Positions 13,610-25,285 of a stretch of DNA of 64,000 nt are shown piece by piece; the stretch's first letter is position 1; every line of letters begins with the position of its first letter. Made by a program: the position numbers and the translations under genes. Origin of the DNA: Tillus elongatus (Eukaryota; Arthropoda; Insecta; Coleoptera; Cleridae); contig OZ023268.1 in NCBI GenBank assembly GCA_964006375.1, forward strand, positions 86,642,858 to 86,706,857, in the 5' to 3' direction. Under the pieces are notes generated by a model. It did no database searches. It saw nothing but the letters and a program-made list of their open reading frames with translations, and had not been told where the DNA came from.

Positions 13610-13909
13610 AGGACGCAGCAAGTGCGTTATGGTAGTGAATTTTTATAGAAATGATCTGGCACCAAATATTTTTTTATAACTTTTTTTCTTGTAACATAGA
13701 AATCTAAATTTTGGTGTATAGTATAATATTTATATCGTAAACTTACCTACCAAATTTGGTTACCACAGCTTTCAAATTTTTTGAGTTTTTTTTCCATATG
13801 AAACTAAACATTTTCCCGGAAAACCTAGTCCGATTTCCCTGGCTAACAAATGTATCCAAGCTACTTACAAAAGGAAGGCACATGCTAAATTCTATCAAAA
13901 TCGGCCCAT

Positions 13910-14007
<98 letters not shown>

Positions 14008-14140
14008 ATATAAAAATTCAAACTGACCCCGGATATGGGTTTTTAGGGTCCTCGTTCGCGCGTATTTGCAAACATTTTTTCAAAATTCAAAAGTCGGGAT
14101 CTCCCCATTAGTGATTTTTTTCTGCTAAAATTCACTAAAA
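13610..14140 (+). repeat. DINE-like element, full-length, plus orientation
   Basis: 5' terminus AGGACGCAGCAAGTGCG, subterminal GTAGTGAATTTT, a body with the ATCGGCCCATTATTTT block, a (TA)n core (13915-14004), then block B with GACCCCGGATATGGG. The hairpin is at 14109-14137. It sits between the arms of the inverted duplication. Confidence 0.88.
13915..14004. repeat. (TA)n core of DINE-like element
   Basis: 90 bp of TA between blocks A and B. Confidence 0.97.
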
Positions 14141-14151
14141 CGAAACCGCTG

Positions 14152-14580
14152 CGTTTATAATTAGGGTGAAAATACATCTAGCCATTCATTGTCGCGGTAT
14201 TAGGGAAGAAATGGGCTAGGGCTGACAATTTACAATATTGTGAGTTAATTGTAGACAGTCTCTATTTATAACATTTTGTGTGAGAGGTTATCTCTCTTTG
14301 CGCTTTAAAACGGGCAAGCGACTTCACGCAGATGGCAGTACACCTGCCAAACAAACTTTCACCCCCAAGAAAAGATCGACTCCTGCAGGGAGCTGTAATT
14401 AATGGGTGAAATTTAAATAACTAGACGTGAGCCATACTAGACCTAAGGTCGCGGTGGAGGGATTGAAATAGCTCAGTCACAATAAAGCTAATCTAATTGG
14501 AGCTGTCATGACAATACACTACCTAGTTCTGCATCGAGATGGCGACCCTGTCGTACATCTCACACTGTTTTAGCCGTATT
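14152..14580 (+). repeat. Right arm of a broken inverted duplication
   Basis: Pairs with 13375-13608 in inverted orientation. The arm is interrupted by about 215 bp (roughly 14286-14502) absent from the left arm. A third partial copy of its outer end, ATGGTGAGAATACATCTAGC, occurs near 14664. Confidence 0.85.
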
Positions 14581-14689
14581 ACTTTATAGGTGTGTTCTCG
14601 CTATAATTAGTATATCGCACTGACGAGCTCTAGTTATAGCGAAATTGATCTGCGTTTCTAATCATGGTGAGAATACATCTAGCCTTAAA

Positions 14690-16005
14690 ATTGTTAATAG
14701 TTAATTACATTAAGAAATACTGAATGCGTTTCACTGTGCTTAAGAAAATATAATGCTGCTGGTTTTGCTCTCTAGAGAGAATGTAAATAATCGGTGCTGT
14801 CTATCATGCGATGTTGCACTTATGGCTCTACAAAAAGAGTCCATAGGAGACAAATTTGGCAACCATATAGGCATTTCTATATGCCTTCTCTTCCTAAATC
14901 ATTACCCCAGACGAGTGGTATCCAGAAATACTTTTATAGGCAGTGCATAATCAGCAAAAACCCCATCTTCTTCAGCTCTTGCACTTGGCGATGCTTATTG
15001 TCTTTAATTGTAGCCCATGAAGCTGAAATATTGAAAATTTATACAAACTTAAGGATATAGAGAAGTGGTAAAAGTATTTGTGAGGCAATAGTTGAAGAGC
15101 ATGTTTAAGACTCTGTCGATATCATGCATTGGTGTATTTCTAGTACTTTGCATATTGAACTAATATCATTGCATAAGTCAAAGCTTTCTTGCAGTGTCCA
15201 ATGTATCATTATTCATGCCATTAAATAGGAAACGTGAGTAAATAAATGTATAAATATTTGTCCAGCTAGTTACGTGGACAATAAAAACGGTCCAGCCATA
15301 CAGCCGCAAACAATTGCACCGATTTAGCTTCTCTGAATATGGGATATGCATTGTGGTGGGACCAAATATTAGAGAAAAACAAATATTAAGAGAGGAATTC
15401 ACATTATTATTGATCAACTCCATTATAATTTCACAAAATTGAATCGCCAGTCGCTATCGCCCTCATTTAGTTCCTCAAGTCAGTTTTTTTATGAAAGTGA
15501 AATCTGTGATGACCTAAAAGTTTTTGGACATCTGTTGAAAAATACCTAGAGTATGTGCCATTCTTCTGCCACTGAGAGTAGGACCCATCTGGGCATGTTC
15601 CAAAACAGCTATTTTAACTGTTTAAGTTTTAACCAGTTTCTCAATGCTTATGTTATTGTTGAACACCGGTCATACTTGACTCAATTTCGCCACTAATTTA
15701 TTAACGCTTCTATATATGGGAGAGAAGTCACCCCTTAGGATTGCAATGTAGGGGTTGAACATTACAAAACACATTTTCGCCTAAAAACTTAAAATGATGT
15801 GTCCGGGTGTTTTTTGTTTCTCTTAGCTAATTTTCATACAAAAAACTCAGCTACAGAGACAGGCACGTCAGATAATAACAGACACACAAACCACCACAGC
15901 TCAGTCACTCTGAAAGTCTTTGTCCCACGTCCTAACATATGGATGGAAAGGTAAACCAGGTTGGCAACGTACATATTAAAACCAACGCCCTAAAGCATAC
16001 GTGAG
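14690..16005. other. Unassigned DNA
   Basis: Small frames at 14753-15060 and 15178-15423 show no recognisable domain. No repeat family seen elsewhere in the window is present. Confidence 0.45.
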
Positions 16006-16009
16006 CCAA

Positions 16010-16600
16010 TCAGAGTGGAAAGAACTGGACACCTTGGTTATATTGAAGGTGACGAGGTTCTGGGAATGATCCCGGATCTGATGTATTCACAGACCTGCAG
16101 CAATCTACTAACCAAAATTGTCCTTACAGATCGGGACGACGGTGACCGATGTAAAAACTTATTGATGGCAGATGCACGGATAGCTACAAAACCGAGGACT
16201 AAAACCTGCGCTGGGCATATCTTATGCACAGCAAAATGCACCTGGAACACCTAGTCGATGAAAATACACTTCAACAATGGCAAAATACACCAGGATTAGG
16301 TGAGTATGAGGCTCTCACAAAGAGCCTCTTAGAGATAAGGACTAAAAAACGCCCAGAGTTGAACAGACAACAGTTAAAAACTGTGATTGGTCTGTATTGA
16401 GGTCATTGTAGGTTGTGTCACCATCTATACAGAATTGGCCTTGGACAAACATCCGAGCGCCGAATGTGCATGGGAGGTGACAAAACAGCAGAAAACGTGC
16501 TTTATTCCATCTGCACCTTGGCAAGATCCAAGTTGTACTATGAGATCTGGACAAACTTTCACTCTCGAAAATTGTCGACATCTGTAAGAGCCTGTATTTA
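16010..16600 (+). pseudogene. LINE RNase H / C-terminal fragment
   Basis: The translation carries GHLGYIEGDEV, a decayed form of the RNase H GHSGIEGNE motif. Further on, after several stops, are QLKTVIGLY and GHCRLCHHLYRIGLGQ, which resemble the GLLTGHCRLRRHLHRLG tail of insect LINE polyproteins. Frame changes separate the parts. A fragment of similar type lies at 30066-30715. No reverse transcriptase is attached. Confidence 0.6.
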
Positions 16601-17108
16601 ATGGGTAAAATATAAAACAATTAGGGGCGAGATAACAAGTAGCGTAATTCACACCATCGCTACCCACGAATGTCCCTTACATTTAACATGGCCAACATAT
16701 CGAGTTACATCCGAGTCAACATACAGATAAGCATGTTCGCTGCTTATTGCAATCTGACCATTTAGTAGTAGGCGTATAGACAGCCAGATCGGCACGTTGC
16801 GTCCCTGACTATCATCATGGGAAAAGCAACCTGCTTGTCGATAAAAGGTAACAAGCGGAAGTACTAACGGTTTTTGACAAGCAATGTCGATGATAGTATC
16901 GGTAGAAAAAGCAGCGGTCTCCAGGTTTACACCTGTAGTCTACAGAAGTAAGATTAATTGTGACAGATGAATGTTCTATATCACGAGCAGATCGTTTATG
17001 AATAGAATCTAGGAACAAAAATGTTGTATGTAAAGCAACACCCCAGTCATAGTATAAATATTCCAACTGTGGATGTCTCTGTGCTCTATACAGCGTAAGA
17101 AGCAGCAC

Positions 17109-17425
17109 TTACAAAAACAAACTTATAATTTGACACAGTTTCACTTCACTATCCTGGAAAATTTGTCGAACTCCTGCCTTTCTGTAAGGAGGGTAGGGAT
17201 CTTTAACGTGCCCAACATCGCATGGACACGGGACCGACGGCTTTACGCCCCCTCCGAAGGGCGGAACGTGCAAACATTCAGCTTGCTCAAACACAATGCC
17301 AGAACCTCGGTTAATATTAATCTTACAGTTTGTACTGAAAAAGTGAAAGGAGTACCCTGGGATCGAACCCAGGACCCTTCGGTTCAGAGGCAAACGTTCT
17401 TACCGCTGAACCAACGAGGTTCGAA
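17109..17425 (-). mobile_element. tRNA-derived SINE, copy B, tail truncated
   Basis: On the minus strand the tRNA-like head starts at about 17425: a box A-like TTGGTTCAGCGGTAAGAACG, then box B GGTTCGATCCC. The body contains CCGTCGGTCCCGTGTCC and GGCACGTTAAAGATCC. It lacks the final segment and the AC-rich tail found in the copies at 48275 and 62634. Confidence 0.9.
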
Positions 17426-17479
17426 TGTAGAGTCTGAATTTTTTGGGCAGTATTTTGCTAGTCATCTGATCGTCTGCGG

Positions 17480-18310
17480 CTTGTAGGTCACTTTTTTTGA
17501 TAAGATGCAATTATGCGTTTTTGATGCATTAAATACAACCAGATTTGTAGAGCCTCAGCTAAGAACCTTAGACAGGTCCACCATTAGGGAGTTACTTTGG
17601 CTCTCATTGATACGGAACTACAATCAGATATTGTGCGAGTCGATGAGAACGGACTGTGCATTGGTATCATCCGCGAAGCCGTGACTTGGATCGTAGTTTG
17701 TTAACATAAGGTCATTTATATGCATAATAAAAGTGGGACACTGCGGAATACCTGAATTAATTTCCAACTTATCACATAAATCAAGATTAAATACAATCAT
17801 ATATGGGCATGGTTTCGAAGGCTTTTTTTATGATAGAAGTTTATTGAAGAGTGTTGCATGGCATAACTGATGGAATGATTTAGAAGTATTGAATAAAATT
17901 GCATGATGTTCTCAATTTTTCTTTTAGAGCAGAACTCAAAAGACGAGTGACGTATGTTAGAATATCGCTAGTAGACCGGTTTTGATGAAATCCGCTTTGG
18001 CGATCATGTAGGATGTGTGACTTTTCGTTGCATTTTACCTATAAGCTCTAGCCTGATAACTTTTTTCGTAACTGTATATAAAACTGATATTTTCCCACCT
18101 CGGATTTGGCGCCCTTCTTGGGGAGATGCTAAACTCAAACTTGCCTTTCAGGACGATAAAAATACTTCCATCTTTTGTGACATTGAAAAGAGAAAAGTTA
18201 AAATTAGAGTTTGTTCAGGAGTATACATTTTAGAAACTACTACTGGGGTTCTATCCAACCTTAATGCTTTTTTGATGCTTACATTTTCGAATATGTAGTT
18301 AACAGTACGA
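17480..18310 (-). pseudogene. LINE reverse transcriptase remnant (I/Nimb-like)
   Basis: Read from 18310 downwards, recognisable pieces appear in the right order. KKALRLDRTPVVVSKMYTPE matches the region usually reading LDPNKA-GPDGIP-VLK. Next come a decayed SGFHQNRSTSDILTYVT, then SGIPQ, INDLML, and GFADDTNAQS with the FADD active site. The tail LVVFNASKTHNCILSKK resembles the LVEFNASKTQ motif. Multiple stops and frameshifts are present. Clade assignment is tentative. Confidence 0.65.
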
Positions 18311-18724
18311 TGTCTAAAAAACGGACAAATATATTTGTTCAAATAAAAGCGTATATTCTTTCATGGCTTTTAAAGATAACACAGGCTAACAAAATATATT
18401 TTTTTGGTGCCGGAAATCAAACAACTGATTTAGGATATTTTAAAATGCGCTGATCCAAATGCCATCAAATTTCGTCTAGAAGCTGAAACGCATCTTTTAA
18501 GGTCAAAATAAAAATTTCATACCTTAAATTAAAATCCAATTAGTCAGATATACCTGGATTGCCCATGATTCGACCGACCTTCTTATGCCTTCTGACACCC
18601 CCTCCCAGACCCATATTACCTCTCCTTACCCGGCTCAGTATGTTATTGAGTTTTCGTGAGTGAAGTTGAGCTATTATCTTTTGTAGATTTTTGGCGTTGT
18701 TAAGTATTAAAATATTGAACTAAA

Positions 18725-20318
18725 TTGGCGTCCACAAACAGACGTAGCTGTGTGAATACTCCAAATGTTGATTGTTATATATGTGGCGAATATAGTTTAA
18801 AAGAAGGTAGAAAACCTTTTTCCGGCTTTGTGAAAAAGGCTTATCTTGCATACTTTGGCGTTTATTTGGGAGACCAGGATAAATCTTGGGCTCCACATTT
18901 CGTATGTAAAACATGTGTTGAACATCTATGACGTTGGACTTTGGGAAAGAGACAGCACCTAAAGTTTTGCGTACCAATGATCTGGAGGGAACGACACAAA
19001 TAGACACAAATGGACATATCCTAATCTAGATTCGGCAATAAGACCTGTACCGCATTCCGAGGAAATACCCATTTCATCCTTCAGCAGTTTTTCTGCGCTG
19101 CCGGAAGATGATACAGATACATCAACGCCTGTTAAAGTAAACGACAGTGACTTTCAAGCAGACTTAACAATTATTCAACGTTTTAATCAGCAATAACTGA
19201 ACGATCTCATAAGAGATCTGAACCTCTCAAAGGAGTCTGCCGAGTGACTTGCATCCAGAGTAAACGACAAGAATCTACTTCATCTAGGTACCAGTATTAT
19301 ATTAAATTGTAAAACAGATAAGGATTTGCTTCCCTTTTCCTCTCAGGATAATAAACTGGTACCCTGTAACGATATCAATGGACACTTAAAACAACAGGTT
19401 TGTCAGAATACACACCAAATGAATGGATTCTTTTTATTCACAGTTCAAAACGTAGTTTAAAATGTGTCCTTTTACACAACGGTAACAAATATGGCTCAAT
19501 TCCCATTGGTCGTTCCACCACCATAAAAAAGGAATATAAAACAATAGCACTAGTCATGAAACAAATTAAGTATGAAGAACATTGGTGGGCAATTTGTGCT
19601 GATCTAAAAATGATTATCTGAATTTTCGGACAGCGAAGTGGACATACAAACTATCCTTCTTTTTGTCCTTGGGACAGCAGAGCTGGGTTAACAGAAATGA
19701 ATCTTTAAGAAATGTCATGATTCAAGGAAACATAAGGCAATCAACGATCCTTTAGTTCCGACAGAAAAAATCTTACTTTCATCCTTGTATATTAAAACTG
19801 GGGCTTATGAAGCAATTTGTAAGAGCTTTAAATCAAGATAGACTTTGTTTTGGTTACTTGCCACGTACACTTCCCGGGATTAGCATTGCGACGGTCCTCA
19901 GATAAGGCAGTTTATCAAAGATCCCCAATTTACCGCATCAATGAACGAGATTAAATGTATTGCTTGGTGTTCATTTGTACAAGTAGTACAAAATTTTCTT
20001 GGAAATCATAAGGCAGAGAATTACATAGAGTTAGTAGAAACTATGCTTTCAAACGTTAATGTTGTCGGTTGTACAGTGAGCATAAAAGTTCACTACCTCC
20101 ACAACCACCTAGATCGCTTTACAGCAAACCTAAGTGACTTTAGTGAAGAACAGGGAGAAACGTTCCATCAGGACATGGAAACTATGGAAGATCGATATCA
20201 AGGGCGATGGGATAGCCATATGGCGGCCGACTACTGTTGGAGTCTTCAGCGAGATTGTCCAAGTAAACTCCATGCTAGAAAGTCGTATAAAAGAAAATGT
20301 TTAAGTGATAAGTAATGA
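18725..20318 (+). pseudogene. Broken copy of a repeated arthropod protein family
   Basis: The pieces are in family order but in different frames. N-terminus RRSCVNTPNVDCYICGE with CKTC (18725-18931), two CxxC pairs. Then an acidic linker containing RPVPHSEEIP (about 19020-19200), PNEWILFIHSSKRSLKCVLL (19400-19621), and QNFLGNHKAENY and GETFHQDMETMEDRYQGRW (19941-20315). I recall this architecture from uncharacterised multicopy insect proteins, probably transposon-derived, but I cannot name the family. At least four frame breaks or stops make it a pseudogene. Its real start probably lies at or just before 18725. Confidence 0.6.
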
Positions 20319-20617
20319 ATGTATGTATAACTACTTGAAATAAATACACTTTGTCCGGACTAGGCTTCGGTCTATCTGGATACTTTGCGGAGAAAGCACG
20401 AAATGTGCGACCAATTATTCGTTGACATTCACCATACATAATTAACAGCTCCATAAAATGATACATTGTATACCCGAAATTGGCCATTTTTATCACTATT
20501 GGACCTATTTTGTAACTTCAATAACAAACTTCACAGCGTGCACTTCTAGCATGCAAACGTCACTTGACAAATTAAATTCCAAAAGCTACTATTGTTACGA
20601 GTTTGCAACCCTGATTC

Positions 20618-20620
<3 letters not shown>
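20319..20620. other. Unassigned DNA
   Basis: Nothing recognised between the pseudogene and the next (TA)n array. Confidence 0.4.
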
Positions 20621-20695
<75 letters not shown>

Positions 20696-20698
20696 GTA
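20621..20698. repeat. (TA)n microsatellite with TATATG end
   Basis: About 68 bp of TA followed by two TATATG-like units. Confidence 0.96.
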
Positions 20699-21242
20699 TT
20701 TAAGTCCAAAACGGTTAGATTTAGGTATAGAGAATGCAAATGTTAATCGAAAGAGATTCGAAATGTCAATTAACTTAGTTAATAAAATACATGATGTCCC
20801 ATTTGAAAAGCGCAAGTTTTGATCCGTTGAACTTTGTCAAGTTGCCAAGTCAATTTATATCACACTGTATGTTGCAACGCAAAACTGTAACACGTGTCGT
20901 AAAGGTACACATATTAATGTATTGTGCGCAAAAGATGAATCCTCTAGATTATTTTTTCTTCAAGTTATCGGGTATAAAGTGAAACTATGATTCTGCAAAA
21001 ATGTTCGAAAAAACGAAATATTTTGAAAATGGTTAATTTTAGACACTTAGTGTGCTAGCGAAAGCACATTGTATTTGAAATAATGAAGTTGATGGAAACT
21101 TCCGATAGAACTGGAAGTGTCACGTGAGCAAAAATATTTTAGTTTAATTGGGCCTGGCCGAAAACCTATGAATAGAAATTTTCCGAATTAAAATCGGTTC
21201 GGTTATTGAGAAACTCCTAACAGAAACTCTTGGCGCCTCAGC
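20699..21242. other. Unassigned DNA
   Basis: No gene recognised. Near 21190 ATTAAAATCGGTTCGG may be a decayed piece of DINE-like block A, continuous with the fragment that follows. Confidence 0.35.
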
Positions 21243-21395
21243 CTGTATATATAAACATATAAAAATTCAAACGGACCTTGGTTTTAGGTTCTAGGGCTCC
21301 AAATTCGCGCTCATTTGAAAAAAAAATGTTTGCAAAGTCTCACCATCGATACATCTTTATTAGCGACTTTTTTTAAAATAAAAATTCGCTAGAAA
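21243..21395 (+). repeat. DINE-like 3' fragment (block B plus hairpin)
   Basis: Has AAACATATAAAAATTCAAAC, TTCGCGCTCATTTGAA and a terminal hairpin at 21361-21391 in which TAGCGA pairs with TCGCTA. Only a short TATATA remains of the core. Confidence 0.85.
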
Positions 21396-22276
21396 TAAAA
21401 CGATAAATATAGCCTATTTCAAAAGCTAGATCTGATAGGCAAAATCTAATGCCTGTTTTGGATTCTGCACTCAAAAATTACCTAGGAACAGTTGGAAAAT
21501 GTTTGGCACCAAAATGGCCGTTGGCCAGTGTATATAACAGTTTACTTAGGTTGTAAAATTGCTTTGCATCACTATTTTTAGGAAACTTCTATTTTTAATA
21601 GTCTCTAAACTGTAGAACTATCTTACGTAATAAATATTTTAGAACTGGAATGCAGTCTTCCATTTACTAAAAGTTACTTAGGAAGATTTTAAATTAACTA
21701 CCGTATTTACTTGCATCAAACTGGCAGGAATAAGTGTTTTCCATGTCACACACAATACAATTACCGCATTGTCTGCATTCCGGCATTTAGACCCTTCTCT
21801 CAAACTGGTTGTATTCTTGCTTAATGGTAAATATCACATTCTGTGGCATTTATTTACCACACTATAAATTTTACTGTGACTGGAGCTGTTTGCAAGGACT
21901 AGGCGGGATTATAAAATGCAAAACAACTCCCAATAAAAGTAAAGTGTATTAAAAACCATTAAAAACATCCAACATTTTCTGCAACAAAATATCCTTGTAT
22001 CATATTGCTGCTTTTAACCTTGCAATATAAAATATAAAGTAAATGTTTTTAATAAAAATGGACACCCTTGCAGTGAATCCCTGAGTAGCCAGCAGTTTTA
22101 GGAGTTATGGGTTTGATTTTAGATATACATGATGTCCCGTATAAGAACCCATTTATTGGCTTCTGCTATAAATTTAGTTCAGTGGCGTCAAACGGCGTTG
22201 TCATTAGCTTTGTCTCAAGTTTTGTTGTGTTTAGTATTTTATTCAAGTTACTTAAGAATATATGCTACAATATTAT
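21396..22276. other. Unassigned DNA
   Basis: No recognised coding or repeat content. The 64-residue hydrophobic frame at 22107-22301 runs into the next DINE-like hairpin and has no family signature. Confidence 0.4.
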
Positions 22277-22696
22277 TAACGAATTTTTTTTAATTCGCTA
22301 ATGAGGAGATCTGTGTTTATATATATATAACAAATTTTGGAGTCAAACTCGCAATTTGAAACGTCAAAATTGGCAATGTTTAGGCAAAGAACGTGAATAA
22401 AATCCGGATTGTGAAAAGAAAATGTTGCATGAAGAGTGTTCTGCGAACCCTTGGGTTTCAGATTCAACCGTCATTGCCCTTCATTTTACTAAAATATTTA
22501 CAGAAAATTCATTTCAAATACACGCTTTATCTGATGCTTTGGCTGTCGGTTTAGTTACGTTGATGCTTTCACTGTAGGTTTAGTGAAGTTTATGGTTTAA
22601 CGGTCTATAATTTTTTAAAGCTAATTTTCGTAGAACAAATTCGTTAATGCATTTTTGCATTTTTTATCGAAATATGATGCGTGTGTAAAAAAAAAT
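22277..22696 (-). repeat. DINE-like composite, left portion, minus orientation
   Basis: Starts with the hairpin (TAACGAATTTTTTTTAATTC) and GATGAGGAGATC-type boundary, lacks most of blocks A and B, then carries the long body with AAACGTCAAAATTGGCAA and TCAACCGTCATTG. It ends next to GGATGCAGTAAGTGCG at 22699, the inward-facing 5' terminus seen in the larger composites. Confidence 0.75.
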
Positions 22697-22731
22697 CTGG
22701 ATGCAGTAAGTGCGTTTTGGTAGCGAATTTT

Positions 22732-23574
22732 CGGTAAATTTGCAGTTGAGCTCCCGAACGCTTTTCAAAAAACTGTTTTCAGAAACCTGCCTAAGACCCC
22801 CCCTCTGGATCCACAAACCATAAGAAAAATTTCTTGTTCACACCCCCCAAGGAAATTACGGGACCAGGTGTGAGTAGGGGTGCTGGGCGGGGTAGGTGGT
22901 AAAAAGGAAATACGAGCAGAAAATGCGAATAAAACGGGCTTGAAAGCTGTCTTTTTCACACCTTAAAGCCATATCCTTCTTAAATCCTGCCTACCCCGCA
23001 CAGCACCCCTATTCCCCCAGGCGCCGTAACTTCCTTGGCGGGTAAGAACAAGACATTTTCCTTGTGGTTTATGAAGCGAGGGTGGCTGTATGCACGCGAG
23101 GGGGGAAGGAAAATCCCCACTGCGAAGCAGCCAAACCCCCAACCCCCAACCCCTGCCACAAGTCGAACGGGGGAGGGGGGGTTCTTCCTCGTCGTAGGAA
23201 TTTTCCTTTCCCCCTCGTGTGCATACAACCACCCTCATTGCATAAACCACAATAAGAACTTCTTGTCCATACCCCCCAAGGAAGTTACGTGACCTGGGGC
23301 GAATAGGGCCGCTGTGCGGGGTAGGCAGGGTTTAATGGGGATACGGCTTCAAATAGGCAGCTTTCAAGCAGTTTTCTTCGCATTTTCTGCTCATATTTCC
23401 TTTTTACTACCTACCCCGCCCAGCACTCCTATTCATTCCCAGTCCCGTAATTTCCTTGGGGGGTGTGAACAAGAAATTTTTCTTGTGGTTTGTGCATCCA
23501 GGTGGGGTTTTAGTAATGTTTCTGCTAAAACAATTGTTTGAAAAGCATTCGGGAGCTAATCTGCAAATTTACCG
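22732..23574. mobile_element. GC-rich fold-back element 1 (843 bp, arms about 410 bp)
   Basis: Starts CGGTAAATTTGCAG and ends with its exact reverse complement. The arms stay alignable to a centre near 23153. Shared landmarks are AGCTCCCGAA, AAAAATTTCTTGTTCACACC, CCAAGGAAATTACGGGA and GCTGGGCGGGGTAGGT. AATTTT flanks both ends (22726-22731, 23575-23580), a possible 6-bp target duplication. It is inserted in the DINE-like terminal segment and far more GC-rich than its surroundings. It has no credible protein. Confidence 0.85.
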
Positions 23575-23589
23575 AATTTTCATTAAATC

Positions 23590-23992
23590 CTTCAAACTTC
23601 CATAAGTCAATTTACTATTAACGTAAGCTTTAGAAACCAACATTTAAGTTTATTTTCGGAAAATGTTTGTATATTTTCAAACCATAAGTAATTTTGATAA
23701 AATATAGTACATTGTTTCTACTACATAGGCTATACCGGCAATCAGATTGATGCTACTCGCATTTGCGATTAATTTTTTTAATGGAAATTCACTTCCATAA
23801 CACACTTGCTTCATCCAGACTTTTGAAAAATAATTATATATTTTCAAACAATAAAGTTATTTCGATGAAATATGGTTCATTGTTTCTACTATATAGGCAA
23901 CCAAGTTTGATGCCTGCTTTCACCAAAGAAATACATTTGCTATTGAAAATATTTTAAAGCAAATTCGCTACCATAACGCACTTGATGCGTCC
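23590..23992 (-). repeat. Tandem DINE-like 5' terminal units
   Basis: Two successive 5' termini in minus orientation end at about 23820 (CACTTGCTTCATCC) and 23992 (CACTTGATGCGTCC). The second unit, about 172 bp, repeats the TATATAGG, AACCAA and TTTGATGC landmarks of the first. AGACTTTT then leads straight into the hairpin of the next copy at 24001. Confidence 0.8.
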
Positions 23993-24000
23993 AGACTTTT

Positions 24001-24130
24001 TAGTGAATTTTGTTTAAAAAAATTCACAAATGAGGAGATCCCAACTTTTAAATTTTGAAAAAATTTCTTCAAATGAGCGCTAATTAGGACCCCCAGAACA
24101 CCTATCCGGGGTCAGTTTAAATTTTTATAT

Positions 24131-24188
<58 letters not shown>

Positions 24189-25265
24189 GTATATAGGCCG
24201 ATTTTGATTAAATGTGGTGAGTACCCTCCTTTTGCAAATGGCTTGGATAAGTTTGTTAGCCAGGAAAATCGGCCTAGGTTTTCCCGGAAAATTTTGTGTT
24301 TTCTTACGAAAAAAAATTATCTCCCGAACTAACAAAGTAAGGGCAACCAAATTATGCGGGTTTATATCATTATGTGTAAGTTATCTACCAAAATTTAGCT
24401 CTGTAGGTCAAAAGACAGAAAAGTTATAGGCATTGAAATAAAAATTTATTGGGATTTTCGTCAAAACGCCAAAGTTGCGATTTAAAACGTCAAAATTGGC
24501 AACATTTAGGCAAAGAACTTGAATCTAGTACGGGCTATGGAAAGAAAATGTCTCAAGGAGAATGTTTTACAAACCCTGAAGTCTTAGTTTTACCCGTCAT
24601 TGTCCTTCATTTTACTAAAATATTTCCAAAAAATTCATTTCAAATAAACCCTTTCTCTGAGGCTTGGCAGTAGCCTTAGCTATAGAGTTTATCGTTTAAT
24701 GGTATGTAATTTTTGTCGAATTTTCGTAAAAAATCAATAAAGTTCAATATATCCGTTATTATACAAGATATGAAAAAAAAAAGGTATACATTAATTATAG
24801 GGTGTCTTGAGCTACATCTTAAAAAATATTTCTACAATCACAGGATGGCCCATAACGGATACAAATTCTCTTTTTTTTTTAATCAAACACGTCTTATGTT
24901 ATTGCGTTTTTGCATTTTCCATAGAAATATGATGCATGTTTGTAAGAAAAGAAATGCTGGACGCAGCAAGTGCGTTATGGTAGCGAATTTTGATCAAATG
25001 CTTCATATTTGAATAGCTCAATTTGCTATTGACCTATAAGGTTGACCAAGAAACGAGTTTTTTCGGGAACACTTTAAGTTTACTTTCGAAAATTTTTGGA
25101 CGTTTTCAAACAATAAAGTTATTTTGGTTAAACATGGCACATTGTTTTTACTATATAGGTTACATTGGTAACCAAATTTGATGCATGCTTTCTTAAAAAA
25201 CACACATATTTGCTAACAAAACCTTTTTTATGAAAATTCACTACTATAACGCACTTGCTGCGTCC
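24001..25265 (-). repeat. DINE-like composite (about 1.27 kb), copy 1
   Basis: Order on the plus strand: hairpin TAGTGAATTTTG to AAATTCAC, boundary GAGGAGATCCC, block B, (TA)n core (24134-24195), block A, and a body with CATTGTCCTTCATTTTAC. Then a truncated segment of the CAGGGTGACGC module, an inward-facing 5' terminus at 24958 (TGGACGCAGCAAGTGCG), and finally the outer 5' terminus CACTTGCTGCGTCC. The same order recurs at 30964-32324 and 41596-42863, so the composite was copied as a unit. Confidence 0.85.
24134..24195. repeat. (TA)n core of DINE-like composite
   Basis: About 48 bp of TA with TATATG at its right end. Confidence 0.95.
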
Positions 25266-25285
25266 AGACTTTTTATTATATTGGG

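Noticed and set aside
17341..17425. tRNA gene on the minus strand (also near 48560-48635 and 62915-62995)
   Set aside because: Box A and B are present, but the anticodon arm does not pair and each lies at the head of a repeated SINE with its own tail and, twice, target duplications.
22980..23255. Overlapping proline-rich frames near 23.1 kb
   Set aside because: They arise on both strands from the GC-rich inverted repeat and are mirror images of one another.
24957..25265. A simple 310-bp MITE bounded by inverted GGACGCAGC termini
   Set aside because: The same inward terminus always occurs within the larger composite, and single-ended copies elsewhere have a hairpin at the other end, so it is better read as part of the DINE-like composite.
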